From Tolypeutes matacus (lineage: Eukaryota; Chordata; Mammalia; Cingulata; Chlamyphoridae): a DNA stretch of 64,000 bases. The position numbers and the translations under genes are program-made. The notes under the pieces are model-generated. The model worked only from the letters and a program-made list of their open reading frames with translations, ran no database searches and was not told where the DNA came from. This document shows, one piece after another, positions 1-9,111 of this stretch (positions are counted from its first letter, which is position 1; every line of letters begins with the position of its first letter). The stretch covers positions 4,729,025-4,793,024 of the forward strand of contig JAKSZT010054335.1 of assembly GCA_026826555.1 (NCBI GenBank), given 5' to 3'.

Positions 1-34
1 AAAAAAAAAAAAAAAAAAAAAAATACACTGGAAT

Positions 35-1189
35 TGGGACTTCCGGGAAGATGGTGGACTAGTAAGACACGGGAATCTCTTCTCCAGAAAAATAGCTAGA
101 GGACAAGCGGAAACAGCCCCGAAAAAGATCTTCTAGGGTTTAGGACAGCAGGTGAAGGCTGCACACCACCCAGAGGAGAGAGGGACAGAAGAGGGAAATC
201 GCGACGACAGATCCGTGAGTTGGAACCAGCAGCGGCTGCTGCTGCCGGCACCCTCCCCCACACTAAAGACTCTAGAATTCTCGGGCCTCTGGGCCTGAGA
301 CTACAGACAAAGGGGGCTCCAGGGATCTATCACCCCAGGAAAGGGGAGAGAGAGGGACACAGCCTTAGGCTGACTCAGGTTCTGACCCGCAAATTTGGGC
401 CTGCGGTGCCCCATGGGCTCTTCAAGGCCAGGTGGGACCACGTGGTACTTTGCCCTGGGAGCCTGCGAAGGACTGGAGAAATCCGACCCTCTCAACCTCC
501 CTCTCTTCTAGCCTGGACTAATTGTTGAGGACACCACGGGAGAGGGGAGAGAGAGCCTGGGGCTGACCCTGCTTTGGACTCCCAGGTTTGGTCTGCCCTG
601 TCCCGAGAGCCCTTCCAGGCCGGGTGGGGCTGCACCATTGTTTGCCTTGGAGCCTGCAAGGGGCTAAAGATATACAAACCTCCCAATCTCCTCCTCTACT
701 AACAGGGACTGATTATTGAGGATTCAGAAAGGAGTGGAAATACTTCCTAGCTGGGAAAAGGGGGGCGTTACAAGAGAAGTCTGGAGAACTGTCTCAGAAA
801 GTTTGAATCACAGGGCTCCTAGCCCCCAGACAGGAAGCTCTATCACATTGATCTGGTCTGTGTCACAACAAATACGCTCCGACCAGAAATTGAATTGAGA
901 GCTGCCAACAAGCGCCATCTCCTGGCAGACCAAGGAAGTGCACATAAGAAAATTAATAAGTAAGAGAGGCTTTTCCTGGCCTCCATAGTCTCCCTGCCCA
1001 AGGCCCTAGGAAGCAACTCTACAACCAATTACTGGGTCCAGTGCCCAGTTTTGAGCAACCAGCAGGACAATCCCAACAATCCAGGTCGAGCCAAAAATCA
1101 AAGAGCTGTGATAACTCACAGCCTCCTGCCACTAAATCCCTATAAAAGAGAAAGAAATTGAGCATTTGAGTAAACTACATCCTACCCAG
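35..1189 (+). promoter_or_regulatory. L1 5' UTR (internal promoter region)
   Basis: This GC-richer leader of about 1.15 kb precedes ORF1. L1 5' UTRs carry an internal RNA polymerase II promoter that starts transcription at the first base. Here the start reads TGGGACTTCCGGGAAGATGG, with a GGAAGATGG core that resembles the YY1-type GATGG site near the start of other L1s (inference). The middle contains two tandem units of about 191 bp, listed separately. No splice or coding signal was recognised. Confidence 0.75.
335..722 (+). repeat. Two tandem ~191-bp units in the L1 5' UTR
   Basis: Unit one (about 335-530) and unit two (about 535-722) align in order. Each has a GGGAGAGAGAG block, a CTGAC(C/T) block, a segment ending in GGAGCCTGC(G/A)AAGG or a close variant, a CTCCCTCTCTTCTA-like pyrimidine block, and a GGACT(A/G)ATT(G/A)TTGAGGA end. 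The shared GCCTGC block sits at 461 and 652, giving a period of about 191 bp. The arrangement resembles the promoter monomers of rodent L1s; whether each unit works as a promoter unit is inference. Confidence 0.7.
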
Positions 1190-2171
1190 ATGCCTAAACA
1201 CCAGCAAAAAATTATAAACCATGCTAAGAAAATAGAAGAAATGGCCCAAGAAAAGGAATATATCAAAGTCCCAGAAGAGATGCAGAATTTGAGAGAACTA
1301 ATCAGCGAGATGAGCACAAATTTCCAAAACCAAATTGATGAGTTGAAAGACAATATAGTTAAAGAGATAAATGACATCAAGGAGACATTGAGCAAACGCA
1401 AAGAAGAATTTGAAATCCTGAACAGAAAAGTAACAGAGTTTGTGGGAATGAAAGATACAATAGCTGAGGTCAAAAACACATTTGAGGCATACAATAGCAG
1501 ACTTGAAATGATAGAAGAAAGAATAAGTGATACCGAAAACAGAGCACCTAAAATTGAAGATAGAAAAGACCAGAGAGAGAAAAGAATGGAAAAAATTGAG
1601 CAGGGGCTCAGAGAGTCGAATGACAACACAAAATGCAACAACGTACGTGTTGTGGAAGTTCCAGAAGGGGAAGAAAAAGGAAAAGGGGCAGAAAGAGTAT
1701 TTGAGGAAATACTGGCTAAAAATTTTCCAACTCTCACGATAGAAATGAACTTAAATGTCCAAGAAGCACACCATACCCTGATGAGAATAAATCCAAATAG
1801 ATCTATGCCAAGGCACATACTACTCAGAATGTCAAATGTCAAAGATAAATGTCTCAGAGCAGCAAGAGAGAAGCAAACAATCACGTACAAGGGACGTCCA
1901 GTAAGACAGTGCAGATTTCTCTTCAGAAACCATGGTGGCGAGAAGACAGTGGTATGATACAATTAGGAAACTGAAAGAGAAAAACTGCCAGACGAGAATT
2001 CTTTATCCAGCAAAACTGTCCTTCAGATATGAAGGTGAGTATAAAATATTCATAAACAAACAGAAACTAAGAGAGTTTGCAAAAAAGACCCTACCTTTGC
2101 AGGAAATAGTAAAGGAAGTCTTAGAACCTGAAAGAAAAAGACAGGAGAGAGAGGCTTGGAGGAGAGTATAG
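1190..2171 (+). pseudogene. L1 ORF1 (RNA-binding chaperone), one frameshift
   Basis: ORF1p is the trimeric RNA-binding protein that coats L1 RNA. The best ATG is at 1190 (MPKHQQK...); the frame is also open upstream to a TTG at 1166. Residues about 25-150 are charged and heptad-like (coiled coil). They are followed by the RRM region, with NNVRVVEVPEGEE near 1640-1675, and the C-terminal domain (AREKQTITYKG, then ILYPAKLSF). The frame is lost between about 1932 and 1957 and regained one frame over, ending at 2171 (ERKRQEREAWRRV). The copy therefore cannot make intact ORF1p. It lies 79 bp upstream of ORF2, a normal L1 spacing. Confidence 0.9.
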
Positions 2172-2914
2172 AAGAAAGACTAGCAGAAAGGATAACCAAA
2201 AAAGTAAAAAGAGAGACAAAAACAAGATGACATGAAAACCAAAGAATAAAATGGAGGAAGTAAATAGTGCATTTTCAGTAATATCATTGAATGTGAATGG
2301 ATTAAATTCCCCAATCAAAAGATACAGGCTGACAGAATGGATAAAAAAACATGAGCCATCCATATGCTGCTTACAAGAAACTCACATCAGACCCAGGGAT
2401 ACAAGCCGGCTGAGAGTAAAAGGTTGGAAAAAGATACTCCATGCGAATAGTAAACAGAAAAGAGCAGGGGTAGCTATATTAATATCAGACAAAACAGACT
2501 TCAAATGCAAAAAAGTGATAAGAGATACGGAAGGCCATTATATATTAATGAAAGGGACGATCCTCCAGGAAGATATAACAGTCATAAATATCTACGTACC
2601 TAACCAGGGTGCCCCAAAATATATGAGACAAACTCTGGCAAAACTGAAGGGAGAAATAGACATTTCTACAATAATTATTGGAGACTTCAACACCCCACTC
2701 ACATCATTAGATAGAACAACTAGACAGAAGATCAACAAGGAAACAGAGAACTTGAACAATATGATAAACAAGTTAGACCTAACAGACATATACAGAACAC
2801 TGCATCCAAACTCAGCGGGTTATACATTCTTCTCAAGTGCCCATGGATCTTTCTCCAGGATAGACCACATGTTAGGTCACAACACAGCTCTCAATAAATA
2901 TAAAAAGATTGAAG

Positions 2915-3000
2915 GGGGACGGATGTGGCTCAAATGGTTGGACATCCGTCTCCCATATGGAGGGACCCGGGTTCGATCCCTGGGACCTCCCGGTTAAAAA
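2915..3000 (+). mobile_element. Short tRNA-derived DAS-type SINE in L1 ORF2
   Basis: A tRNA-like body of about 85 bp has a GTGGCTCAAATGGTTGG A-box region and a GGTTCGATCCC B box (about 2970-2980), followed by an A-run. It is flanked by AAAAAGATTGAA before (about 2904-2915) and after (about 3008-3019), the duplicated L1-type target site. It lacks the long 3' body of the copies at 7431 and 43030, and its A-box arm differs, so it belongs to a different, shorter subtype or a divergent relative. It interrupts the endonuclease domain of the host L1 and so post-dates it. Confidence 0.8.
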
Positions 3001-3593
3001 AAAAAAAAAAGATTGAAATTATACAAAGCACCTTCTCGGATCATAATGGAATGAAACTAGAAATCAATAACAGACAGGAAAAAGTAAATTTGCAAATGTG
3101 TGGAGACTGAACAACACACTTCTAAATAATCGGTGGGTCAAAGAAGAAATTGCAAGTGAAATCAGTAAATATATTGAGACAAATGAAAATGAGAACACAA
3201 CACATCAAAACTTAGGGGATTCAGTGAAGGCAGTCTTGAGAAGGAAATTTATAGCCATAAATGCCTATATTAGAAAACAAGAAAGAGCTAAACTCAAAGA
3301 TTTAATTGAGCAACTAGAGAAACTAGAAAAAGAACAGCAAACCAATCCCAAAGCAAAAAGAAGGAAAGAAATAATAAAGATTAGAGCAGAAATAAATGAA
3401 AATAAGAACAGAAAAACAATAGAGAAAATCAACAAAACTAAAAGCTGGTTCTTTGAGAAGATCAATAAAATTGACAAACCCCTAGCTAAACTAACAAAGA
3501 AAAAGAAGAGAGAAGATGCAAATAAATACAATCAGAAATGAAAGGAGGGAAGTTACAAATGACCTCACAGAAATAAAAAGAATCATAAGAGGA

Positions 3594-4104
3594 TGTAACC
3601 ATTGGGGAATTTGATGTAATTATGAATTCCAAAAATATAATTGGATCATGCTTGTAAACTGATCTGTTAATCTGGGCATGATTAGGTTAGGATTAGGGCG
3701 TTGAGCCCCACCCCTTGGTGGGTGGGGAATTGAATATTAAAGGCAAGGCAAAGGACAGTTGAGGTAGTCTTTTGCGAAGCAGTTTTGATGTTGGAATGAA
3801 GGCCCCAGGAGAAGAGAAGCAAGCCGTTCGCCTGATCGTCTACAGCTGACCTTGTGGAGGAAACAGGAGCTAAGCCCGGAGAGAAATGCAGCCCCGGGAA
3901 GAGAGGAACCCCAGAAGCCTGAACCCTGGCAAACGCCGGCAACTACTATCTTGCCCTAACACATGGCATCGGACTGTGGTGAGAGAAGAAACCTAATGCT
4001 TTCTGGCCTGGTATCTGTGGACTTCTACCCCAAATAAATACCCTTTATAAAGTCCAACCCATTTTTGGTATTTCACATTAGCACCCCTTTGGCTGACTAA
4101 TACA
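3594..4104 (+). repeat. 5' LTR of the MaLR-type element
   Basis: The LTR is 511 bp, begins TGTAACC and ends CTAATACA. A TATTAAA motif at 3735-3741 is a possible TATA box and AATAAA at 4033-4038 is the likely polyadenylation signal. The 3' LTR has the same motifs. It differs from the 3' LTR by scattered substitutions, a small indel near 3940-3950 and one T in a run near 4090. Confidence 0.88.
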
Positions 4105-4109
4105 GAATT

Positions 4110-4127
4110 TGGTACCGAGGAGTGGGG
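4110..4127 (+). other. Primer-binding site, tRNA-Leu(UAA)-like
   Basis: TGGTACCGAGGAGTGGGG starts 5 bases after the LTR. It matches the complement of the 3' end of a tRNA-Leu (TGGTACCAGGAGTGGGG as I recall it) apart from one inserted base. A Leu primer is typical of the ERVL/MaLR group. Confidence 0.7.
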
Positions 4128-4149
4128 AAGTGCTTTTGCATATACCAAA

Positions 4150-4737
4150 ATGTTGGAACGGTTTTATAAATGGGTAAGGGGTATTTTTTGGAGGAATTGT
4201 GAAATGCTTTATGGAAAAGGCCAAGATCGCTTTGAAGAAACTGTTGATAGCAATATGGACGCTAAAGAGACTTTCTATGATGCCTTAGAAGTAAATGATG
4301 AAACTTATATTGGAAACTGGAGGAAAGGCAATCCATGTTTTAAAGTTGCAGAAAACTTAGCAAGATTAACTCCTGGTGTTACATGGAAGACAGAATTTGA
4401 AAATGGTGAACCAGAGCATTTAGCTAAAGAACTTTCCAAGGTAAACTCGGAGAATGTGGCTTGGCTTCTCCTTGCAGCTTATAGCAAAATACTAGATGAG
4501 CGAAATATACTACGGACTGAACTTTTGGGCACAAAGAAAACAGAAACTGATTCCGGAACTTCCAAGTTTCTGGAAATCAAATTCCCAGATGAAAATGCCC
4601 CATTTGAAGACTTTACTAAACTTGGAACTTGTAAATCAGAATTGAAGATGCAGCTATCTCGGAAAGACTTGTGGAAAGTCTTACTGTCTGATGGCTTGGA
4701 CCCCTGCTTCCTGCATGCTAACCAACAAAGTTTTTAA
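4150..4737 (+). CDS. Open frame in MaLR-type internal region (195 codons), possible gag-like remnant
   Basis: An ATG at 4150 opens 195 codons without a stop, starting 22 bp after the primer site. The predicted product is acidic and moderately hydrophilic; I see no zinc knuckle, protease or polymerase motif. MaLR internal regions are thought to derive from an ERVL gag, and the position directly after the primer site fits that. An open frame of this length in DNA with many A/T-rich stop triplets suggests that the founder copies could be translated. Expression is not shown. No function is claimed. Confidence 0.35.
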   Translation: MLERFYKWVRGIFWRNCEMLYGKGQDRFEETVDSNMDAKETFYDALEVNDETYIGNWRKGNPCFKVAENLARLTPGVTWKTEFENGEPEHLAKELSKVNSENVAWLLLAAYSKILDERNILRTELLGTKKTETDSGTSKFLEIKFPDENAPFEDFTKLGTCKSELKMQLSRKDLWKVLLSDGLDPCFLHANQQSF

Positions 4738-4739
4738 GA

Positions 4740-5435
4740 ATGCTGTATGAACAAAACCACTGTCAGCTTGGACAAAAGAGGACATGGAAAGGAGAGATTG
4801 AAGGAGAAAAAGCTTTAAGAAGAAAACCGTGGAAGCAGAGATCTGGGATTAAGACATCTCCTTGGGCCAGGAGAGGAGCCCCACCCATATATACAGAGAG
4901 GGTGAGTTTGCCCCAGCAGTTGAAGAGGGTGGATGTCCCCACCCGATGTTCAGGAAGAGTTTTGCCACCCCAGGGTGCAGGGAGGTTGGAGCACATTCCT
5001 CAAAGATTAGGGCGGTTAAGGTCAACACCCTATTGGTCTGAGAGGGGTGTACCTGTCCCCCATGGATTAGGGAAGGCCAGGTGGTCAACTCATTGCTCTG
5101 AGAGGGTTGAGCCTGTATGCCAAAGGTTAGGGGGAATATTGTCTTCACCTCAGTGTACTAAGGGGGCTAAAACTGTAACCCAAAGATTGGGTAAGGTGTG
5201 GCAATCACCCCAACACTCTTGGAGGGTGAGGTCTGGAGCTTGGTCAACACCCAGATGCTTGATGAGGGTGGAACCAAGAAAATGGCCGTTGGGCAAGCCT
5301 GTGGAAAGGGTGGGTTCCCATGTGGCCCCAAGGAGAAGAAAACATCTTCTTAAGAATGACTCTCAGACTTTGAAATCGAATGGAGGATGCCCTGCAGGTT
5401 TACTGAACTGTAGAGGATCCATGACTCATGTTTAA
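4740..5435 (+). CDS. Second open frame in MaLR-type internal region (231 codons), repeat-rich
   Basis: This frame begins 3 bases after the stop of the preceding one, in a different phase, and is open for 231 codons. The product is strongly basic. Its middle part contains a degenerate 20-residue repeat with an RLGK/RLGR core and S-x-P-x-x-S spacing, which reflects a 60-bp tandem array in the DNA. I recognise no protein family. It could be the 3' part of a degenerate gag or simply a repeat that lacks stops in this frame. Confidence 0.25.
   Translation: MLYEQNHCQLGQKRTWKGEIEGEKALRRKPWKQRSGIKTSPWARRGAPPIYTERVSLPQQLKRVDVPTRCSGRVLPPQGAGRLEHIPQRLGRLRSTPYWSERGVPVPHGLGKARWSTHCSERVEPVCQRLGGILSSPQCTKGAKTVTQRLGKVWQSPQHSWRVRSGAWSTPRCLMRVEPRKWPLGKPVERVGSHVAPRRRKHLLKNDSQTLKSNGGCPAGLLNCRGSMTHV
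4895..5275 (+). repeat. Degenerate ~60-bp tandem array in the MaLR-type internal region
   Basis: About five to six units can be followed. The clearest boundaries are GAGAGGGGTG, GAGAGGGTTG, AAGGGGGCTA and GGAGGGTGAG at about 5040, 5100, 5160 and 5220, a period of 60 bp. Each unit carries a (C)CCA(A/T)GGATTAGGG-like block followed by TCAACAC/TCACC and a CT-rich end. The first units (4895-5035) are less regular. Confidence 0.7.
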
Positions 5436-5668
5436 CATCCCAGTTTCTCCTTATAATTTTGAAAATGTTTATCTTTTGTCTTTCCATTTGTATATTGGAA
5501 GCAGTTAAATGGTTTCGTAAGATTCAGAGGTCTATAGCAGGTGGGACTTTGCCTCAAGATGAACTGTATTTCTTTAAAAAGATTTTGATATGATTTTGTA
5601 CTTGAATTGTTACTGATTTAAGTTTTTTGTGAGAATTGTAATGTATTTTTGGAATTCAGAGGGTGGAA

Positions 5669-6175
5669 TGTAACCGTTGGGGAGTTTGATGTAATTATGA
5701 ATTCCAAAAATATAATTGGATCATGCTTGTAAACTGATCTGTTAATCTGGGCATGATTAGGTTAGGATTAGGGCGTTGAGCCCCACCCCTTGGTGGGTGG
5801 GAAATTGAATATTAAAGGCAAGGCAAAGGACAGTTGAGGTAGTCTTTTGAGAAGCAGTTTTGATTTTGGAAAGAAGGCCCCAGGGGAAGAGAAGCGAGCC
5901 GTTCGCCTAATCTTCTACAGCTGACCTTGTGGAGGAAACAGGAGCTAAGCCCAGAGAGAAATGCAGCCCCGGGAAGAGAGGAACCCCAGAAGCCTGAACC
6001 CTGGCAAACGCCAGCAGCTGTCTTGCTCTAACACGTGGCAATGGACTGTGGTGAGAGAAGAAACTTAATGCTTTATGGCCTGGTATCTGTGGACTTCTAC
6101 CCCGAATAAATACCCTTTATAAAGACCAACCCATTTTTCGTATTTTACATTAGCACCCCTTGGCTGACTAATACA
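5669..6175 (+). repeat. 3' LTR of the MaLR-type element
   Basis: This 507-bp LTR has the same TGTAACC start and AATACA end as the 5' LTR. It has TATTAAA at 5810-5816 and AATAAA at 6105-6110. AGAGGGTGGAA just upstream (5658-5668) is the likely polypurine tract. It is followed by GAGGA, the second copy of the target site, and then by continuing L1 ORF2. Confidence 0.88.
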
Positions 6176-7430
6176 GAGGATATTATGAGAAACTGTATGC
6201 CAACAAACTAGACAACCTAGATGAAATGGATAAACTTCTAGAAACGCATAACCAACCTACACTGACGCTACAAGAAATACAAGAACTTAACAAACCAATC
6301 ACATTTAAGGAGATTGAATCCATCATCAAAAATCTCCCAGCAAAGGAAAGTCCAGGCTTCACAGATGAATTCTACCAAGCATTTCAAAAAGAATTAACAC
6401 CAATTCTGTTTAAACTCTTCCAAAAAATTGAACGGAAGGAAAATTACCCAACACATTTTAGGAAGCCAACATCACCCTAATACCAAAGCCAAATAAAAAT
6501 TCTACAAGAAAAGAAAATTACAGACCAATCTCTCTAATGAACATAGATGCAAAAATTCTCAACAAAATACTTGCAAATCGAATCCAACAGCATATCAAAA
6601 GACTTATACATCACGACCAAGTGGGATTTATTCCTGATATGCAAGGCTGGTTCAACATAAGAAAATCAATCAATGTAATACACCACATTAACAAATTGAA
6701 GGAAAAAAACCACATGATCATCTCAATAGATGGATTTTGCTCGACAAAATCCAGCATCCTTTGTTTTGATAAAAAGACTTCAAAAGATAGGAATAAAAGG
6801 AAAATTCGTCAATATGATAAAAGGCATATATGAAAAACCCACAGCCAACATCATACTCAATGGAGAAAGGTTGAAAGCTTCCCCCCTAAGATCAGGAACA
6901 AGACAAGGATGCCCACTGTCACCAGTGTTATTCAACATTGTACTAGAAGTTCTAGCTAGGGCAATTAGACAAGACAAAAAAATTAAAGGCATCCAAATAG
7001 GAAAAGAGGAAGTAAAACTCTCACTGTTTGCGGATGACATCATCCTGTATTTAGAAAATCCTGAAGTATCCACAACAAAGCTACTTGAACTAATAAATAA
7101 GTTCAGCAAAGTGGCAGGATATAAGATCAACACGCAAAAATCAGTAATGTTTTTGTATACTAGTACTGAACAACCTGAGGAGGAAATCGGGGAAAATTCC
7201 ATTTTCAATAGCAACAAAAAGACTCAACTACCTAGGAGTTAATTTAACCAAGGAAGTACAGGACCTATATGCAAAAAACTACAAAACAATGCTAAAAGAA
7301 ATTTTAAAAGACCTAAACAAATGGGAAGACATTCCATGTTCATGGATTGGAAGAATAAATATCGTGAAGATGTCCATCTTACCCAACTGATTTATAGATT
7401 CAATAAAATACCAATCAAAATCCCAACAGC

Positions 7431-7616
7431 GGGATGTGGCTGTGGCTCAATCAGTAGGGCTCCCGTTTACCATATGGGAGGCCCCAGGTTCGGTTCCTGG
7501 GGCCTCCTGGTGAAGGCAAGCCCGCCCACACGGTGTGGTTAGCTGACCCAGTGAGCACAAGCAGCAAGGGGGGGATAAATGAATAAATAAATAAAATCTA
7601 AAAAAAAAAAAAAAAA
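7431..7616 (+). mobile_element. Full DAS-type SINE in L1 ORF2
   Basis: The tRNA-derived head (GTGGCTCAATCAGTAGGGC A-box arm, GGTTCGGTTCC B box at about 7487-7497) is followed by a short body, an (AATA)n stretch and an A-tail. AAAATCCCAACAGC occurs just before (7417-7430) and just after (about 7615-7628), a 14-bp target duplication. This SINE family, to my knowledge, was described from armadillo and is the strongest taxonomic marker in the window. It interrupts the L1 reverse transcriptase/C-terminal region. Confidence 0.92.
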
Positions 7617-8938
7617 AATCCCAACAGCTTACTTTACAGAATTAGAGAAGACAATTACCAAAGTCATCTGGAAGGGTCAGTGCACCCGAATAGCTAAAAG
7701 CATTCTAAAAAAGAAGAGCGACGTGGGAGGAATTTCACTGCCTAACCTTGAAACATATTGCAAAGCTACAGTGGTCAAAACAGCATGGTACCGGCATAAA
7801 GATAGACACATCGATCAGTGGAATAGAATTCAGAGTCCAGAAATATACCCTCACCTATACAGTCAACTGGCTTTTGACAAACCTACCAAGTCCACACTAA
7901 TGGGAAAAAACAGTCTCTTCAACAAATGGTGTTGGGAGAACTGGATATCTATAACCAAAAGAATGAAAGAGGACCCCTTTCTCACCCCCTATACAAGAAT
8001 CAACTCAAAATGGATCAAAGATCTAAATATAAAAGCCAGGACCACAAAACTACTAGAAAAAAATGTAGGGAAACATCTTCAAGACCTTGTAGGTGGTGGT
8101 TTCTTGGACTTTACACCCAAAACACGTGCAACAAAAGAAAAAGTAGATAAGTGGGACCTCCTCAAAATTCAACACTTTTGCACCCCACAGGACTTTGTCA
8201 GAAAGGTGAAAAGGCAGCCGACTCAATGGGAAAAAATATTTGGAAATCACATATCTGATAAGGGTTTAATATCCAGGATATATAAAGAGATGTTACAACT
8301 CAACAATAAAAAGACAAACGACCCAGTTAAAAAATGGGCCAAAGACTTGAGTAGACATTTCTCCAAAGAAGAAATACAAATGGCAAAAAAACACATGAAG
8401 AAATGCTCAACATCACTCATGATTAGGGAAATACAAATCAAAACTACAATGAGATATCATTTCACACCTATCAGAATGGCCACTATTAAAAAGACAGAAC
8501 TGCAAGTGTTGGAGAGGATGTGGAGAGATAGCAACACTTCTTCACTGTTGGTGGGAATGCAGGATGGCACAACCACTGTGGAGGACTGTTTGGCAGTTCC
8601 TAAAGAAGTTGAATATAGACTTGCCTCGTGACCCTGCAATAACACTACTGGGTATATACCCAGAAGAACTGAGAGCAGTGACACGAACAGACATCTGCAC
8701 ACCGATGTTCATAGCCACATTATTCACCATTGCCAAAAGTTGGAAACAACCCAAGTGTCCATCAACAGATGAATGGATAAACAAACTGTGGTCTATTCAC
8801 ACGATGGAATATTATGCAGCTGTAAGAAGAAATGAAGTCATAAAGCATATGGCAACATGGATGAATCTGGAGGACATTATGTTGAGTGAAGCAAGCCAGA
8901 CACAAAAGGACAAATACTGTATGAATGCGTTACTATGA

Positions 8939-9092
8939 ACCAAATATATTGTGTAACATATTGTTTGGTTCAAAGAAAAATTGATAGGTATCCATTACAT
9001 TTAATTGAGAAATGTATATATTTATTCATCTGTGTCTACTTTTTAGTTTTTAATTGTTTGTATTTTCAATTATTAAATGTAAAAAATAAAGT
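8939..9092 (+). other. Short L1 3' UTR and poly(A) signal
   Basis: Only about 155 AT-rich bases separate the ORF2 stop from the A-tail, with AATAAA at 9085-9090. The L1 3' ends at 10500-11603 and 53940-54595 are several times longer and unrelated in sequence, so this copy belongs to a lineage with a different 3' UTR. Confidence 0.75.
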
Positions 9093-9111
9093 AAAAAAAA
9101 TACACTCGAAT

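Larger units (their letters stand above)
3594..6175 (+). mobile_element. Complete ERVL-MaLR-type LTR retrotransposon inside L1 ORF2
   Basis: Two LTRs (3594-4104 and 5669-6175) with TG...CA ends flank a 1564-bp internal region. GAGGA at 3589-3593 and 6176-6180 is a perfect 5-bp target duplication, as expected of ERVL/MaLR integration. A tRNA-Leu-type primer site follows the 5' LTR and a short purine run precedes the 3' LTR. There are no protease, reverse transcriptase or integrase motifs, so the element must have been mobilised in trans. Its size and internal start resemble the MaLR (THE1/MST/MLT1) group. The LTRs differ at roughly 25 of about 507 positions by eye, so the insertion is fairly recent for this group. 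Confidence 0.88.
2251..8938 (+). pseudogene. L1 ORF2 (endonuclease / reverse transcriptase), split by inserts and frameshifted
   Basis: The ATG at 2251 opens an AP-like endonuclease domain with the expected SLNVNGLN, LQETHI, GDFNTPL and SRIDHM motifs (2281-2880). A SINE breaks the frame at about 2915. The frame shifts again near 3100 and 3515, and the LTR element interrupts at 3594-6175. The text across the LTR insertion rejoins cleanly (IIRG before, YYEKLYANKL after). The reverse transcriptase domain follows, with [11 protein letters not shown] at about 6892-6925 and the catalytic FADD box at 7027-7038; the segment near 6730-6780 is scrambled by frameshifts. A second SINE sits at 7431-7616. 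The C-terminal part (7723-8631, then another frame from 8564) ends at a stop at 8936-8938. Many disabling changes make it non-functional. Confidence 0.92.
35..9092 (+). mobile_element. Near full-length L1 (LINE-1), interrupted by two SINEs and one LTR element
   Basis: A complete L1 layout is visible: 5' UTR (35-1189), ORF1 (1190-2171), a short spacer, ORF2 (2251-8938), a short 3' UTR and an AATAAA signal at 9085-9090. The flanks carry a target-site duplication: an A-run followed by TACACTGGAAT at 1-34 and an A-run followed by TACACTCGAAT at 9093-9111, with one mismatch. The A-rich site fits L1 endonuclease preference. The DNA beyond 9111 is an older L1 ORF1, so this copy landed inside another L1. 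Both ORFs carry frameshifts, so the copy is dead. Removing the three inserts leaves roughly 6.2 kb, a normal L1 length. Confidence 0.93.

Noticed and set aside
301..686. Two 64-codon antisense frames in the L1 5' UTR as an ORF0-like gene
   Set aside because: Both begin at a TTG, not ATG, and their similarity is explained by the tandem 191-bp units. Kept only as a remark in the monomer finding.
3676..3700. Telomere-like TTAGG motifs in the LTR
   Set aside because: Only two to three degenerate units, present in both LTRs as part of the family sequence.
4895..5275. CRISPR-like array
   Set aside because: The units are contiguous and degenerate along their whole length, with no unique spacers, in a vertebrate retroelement.
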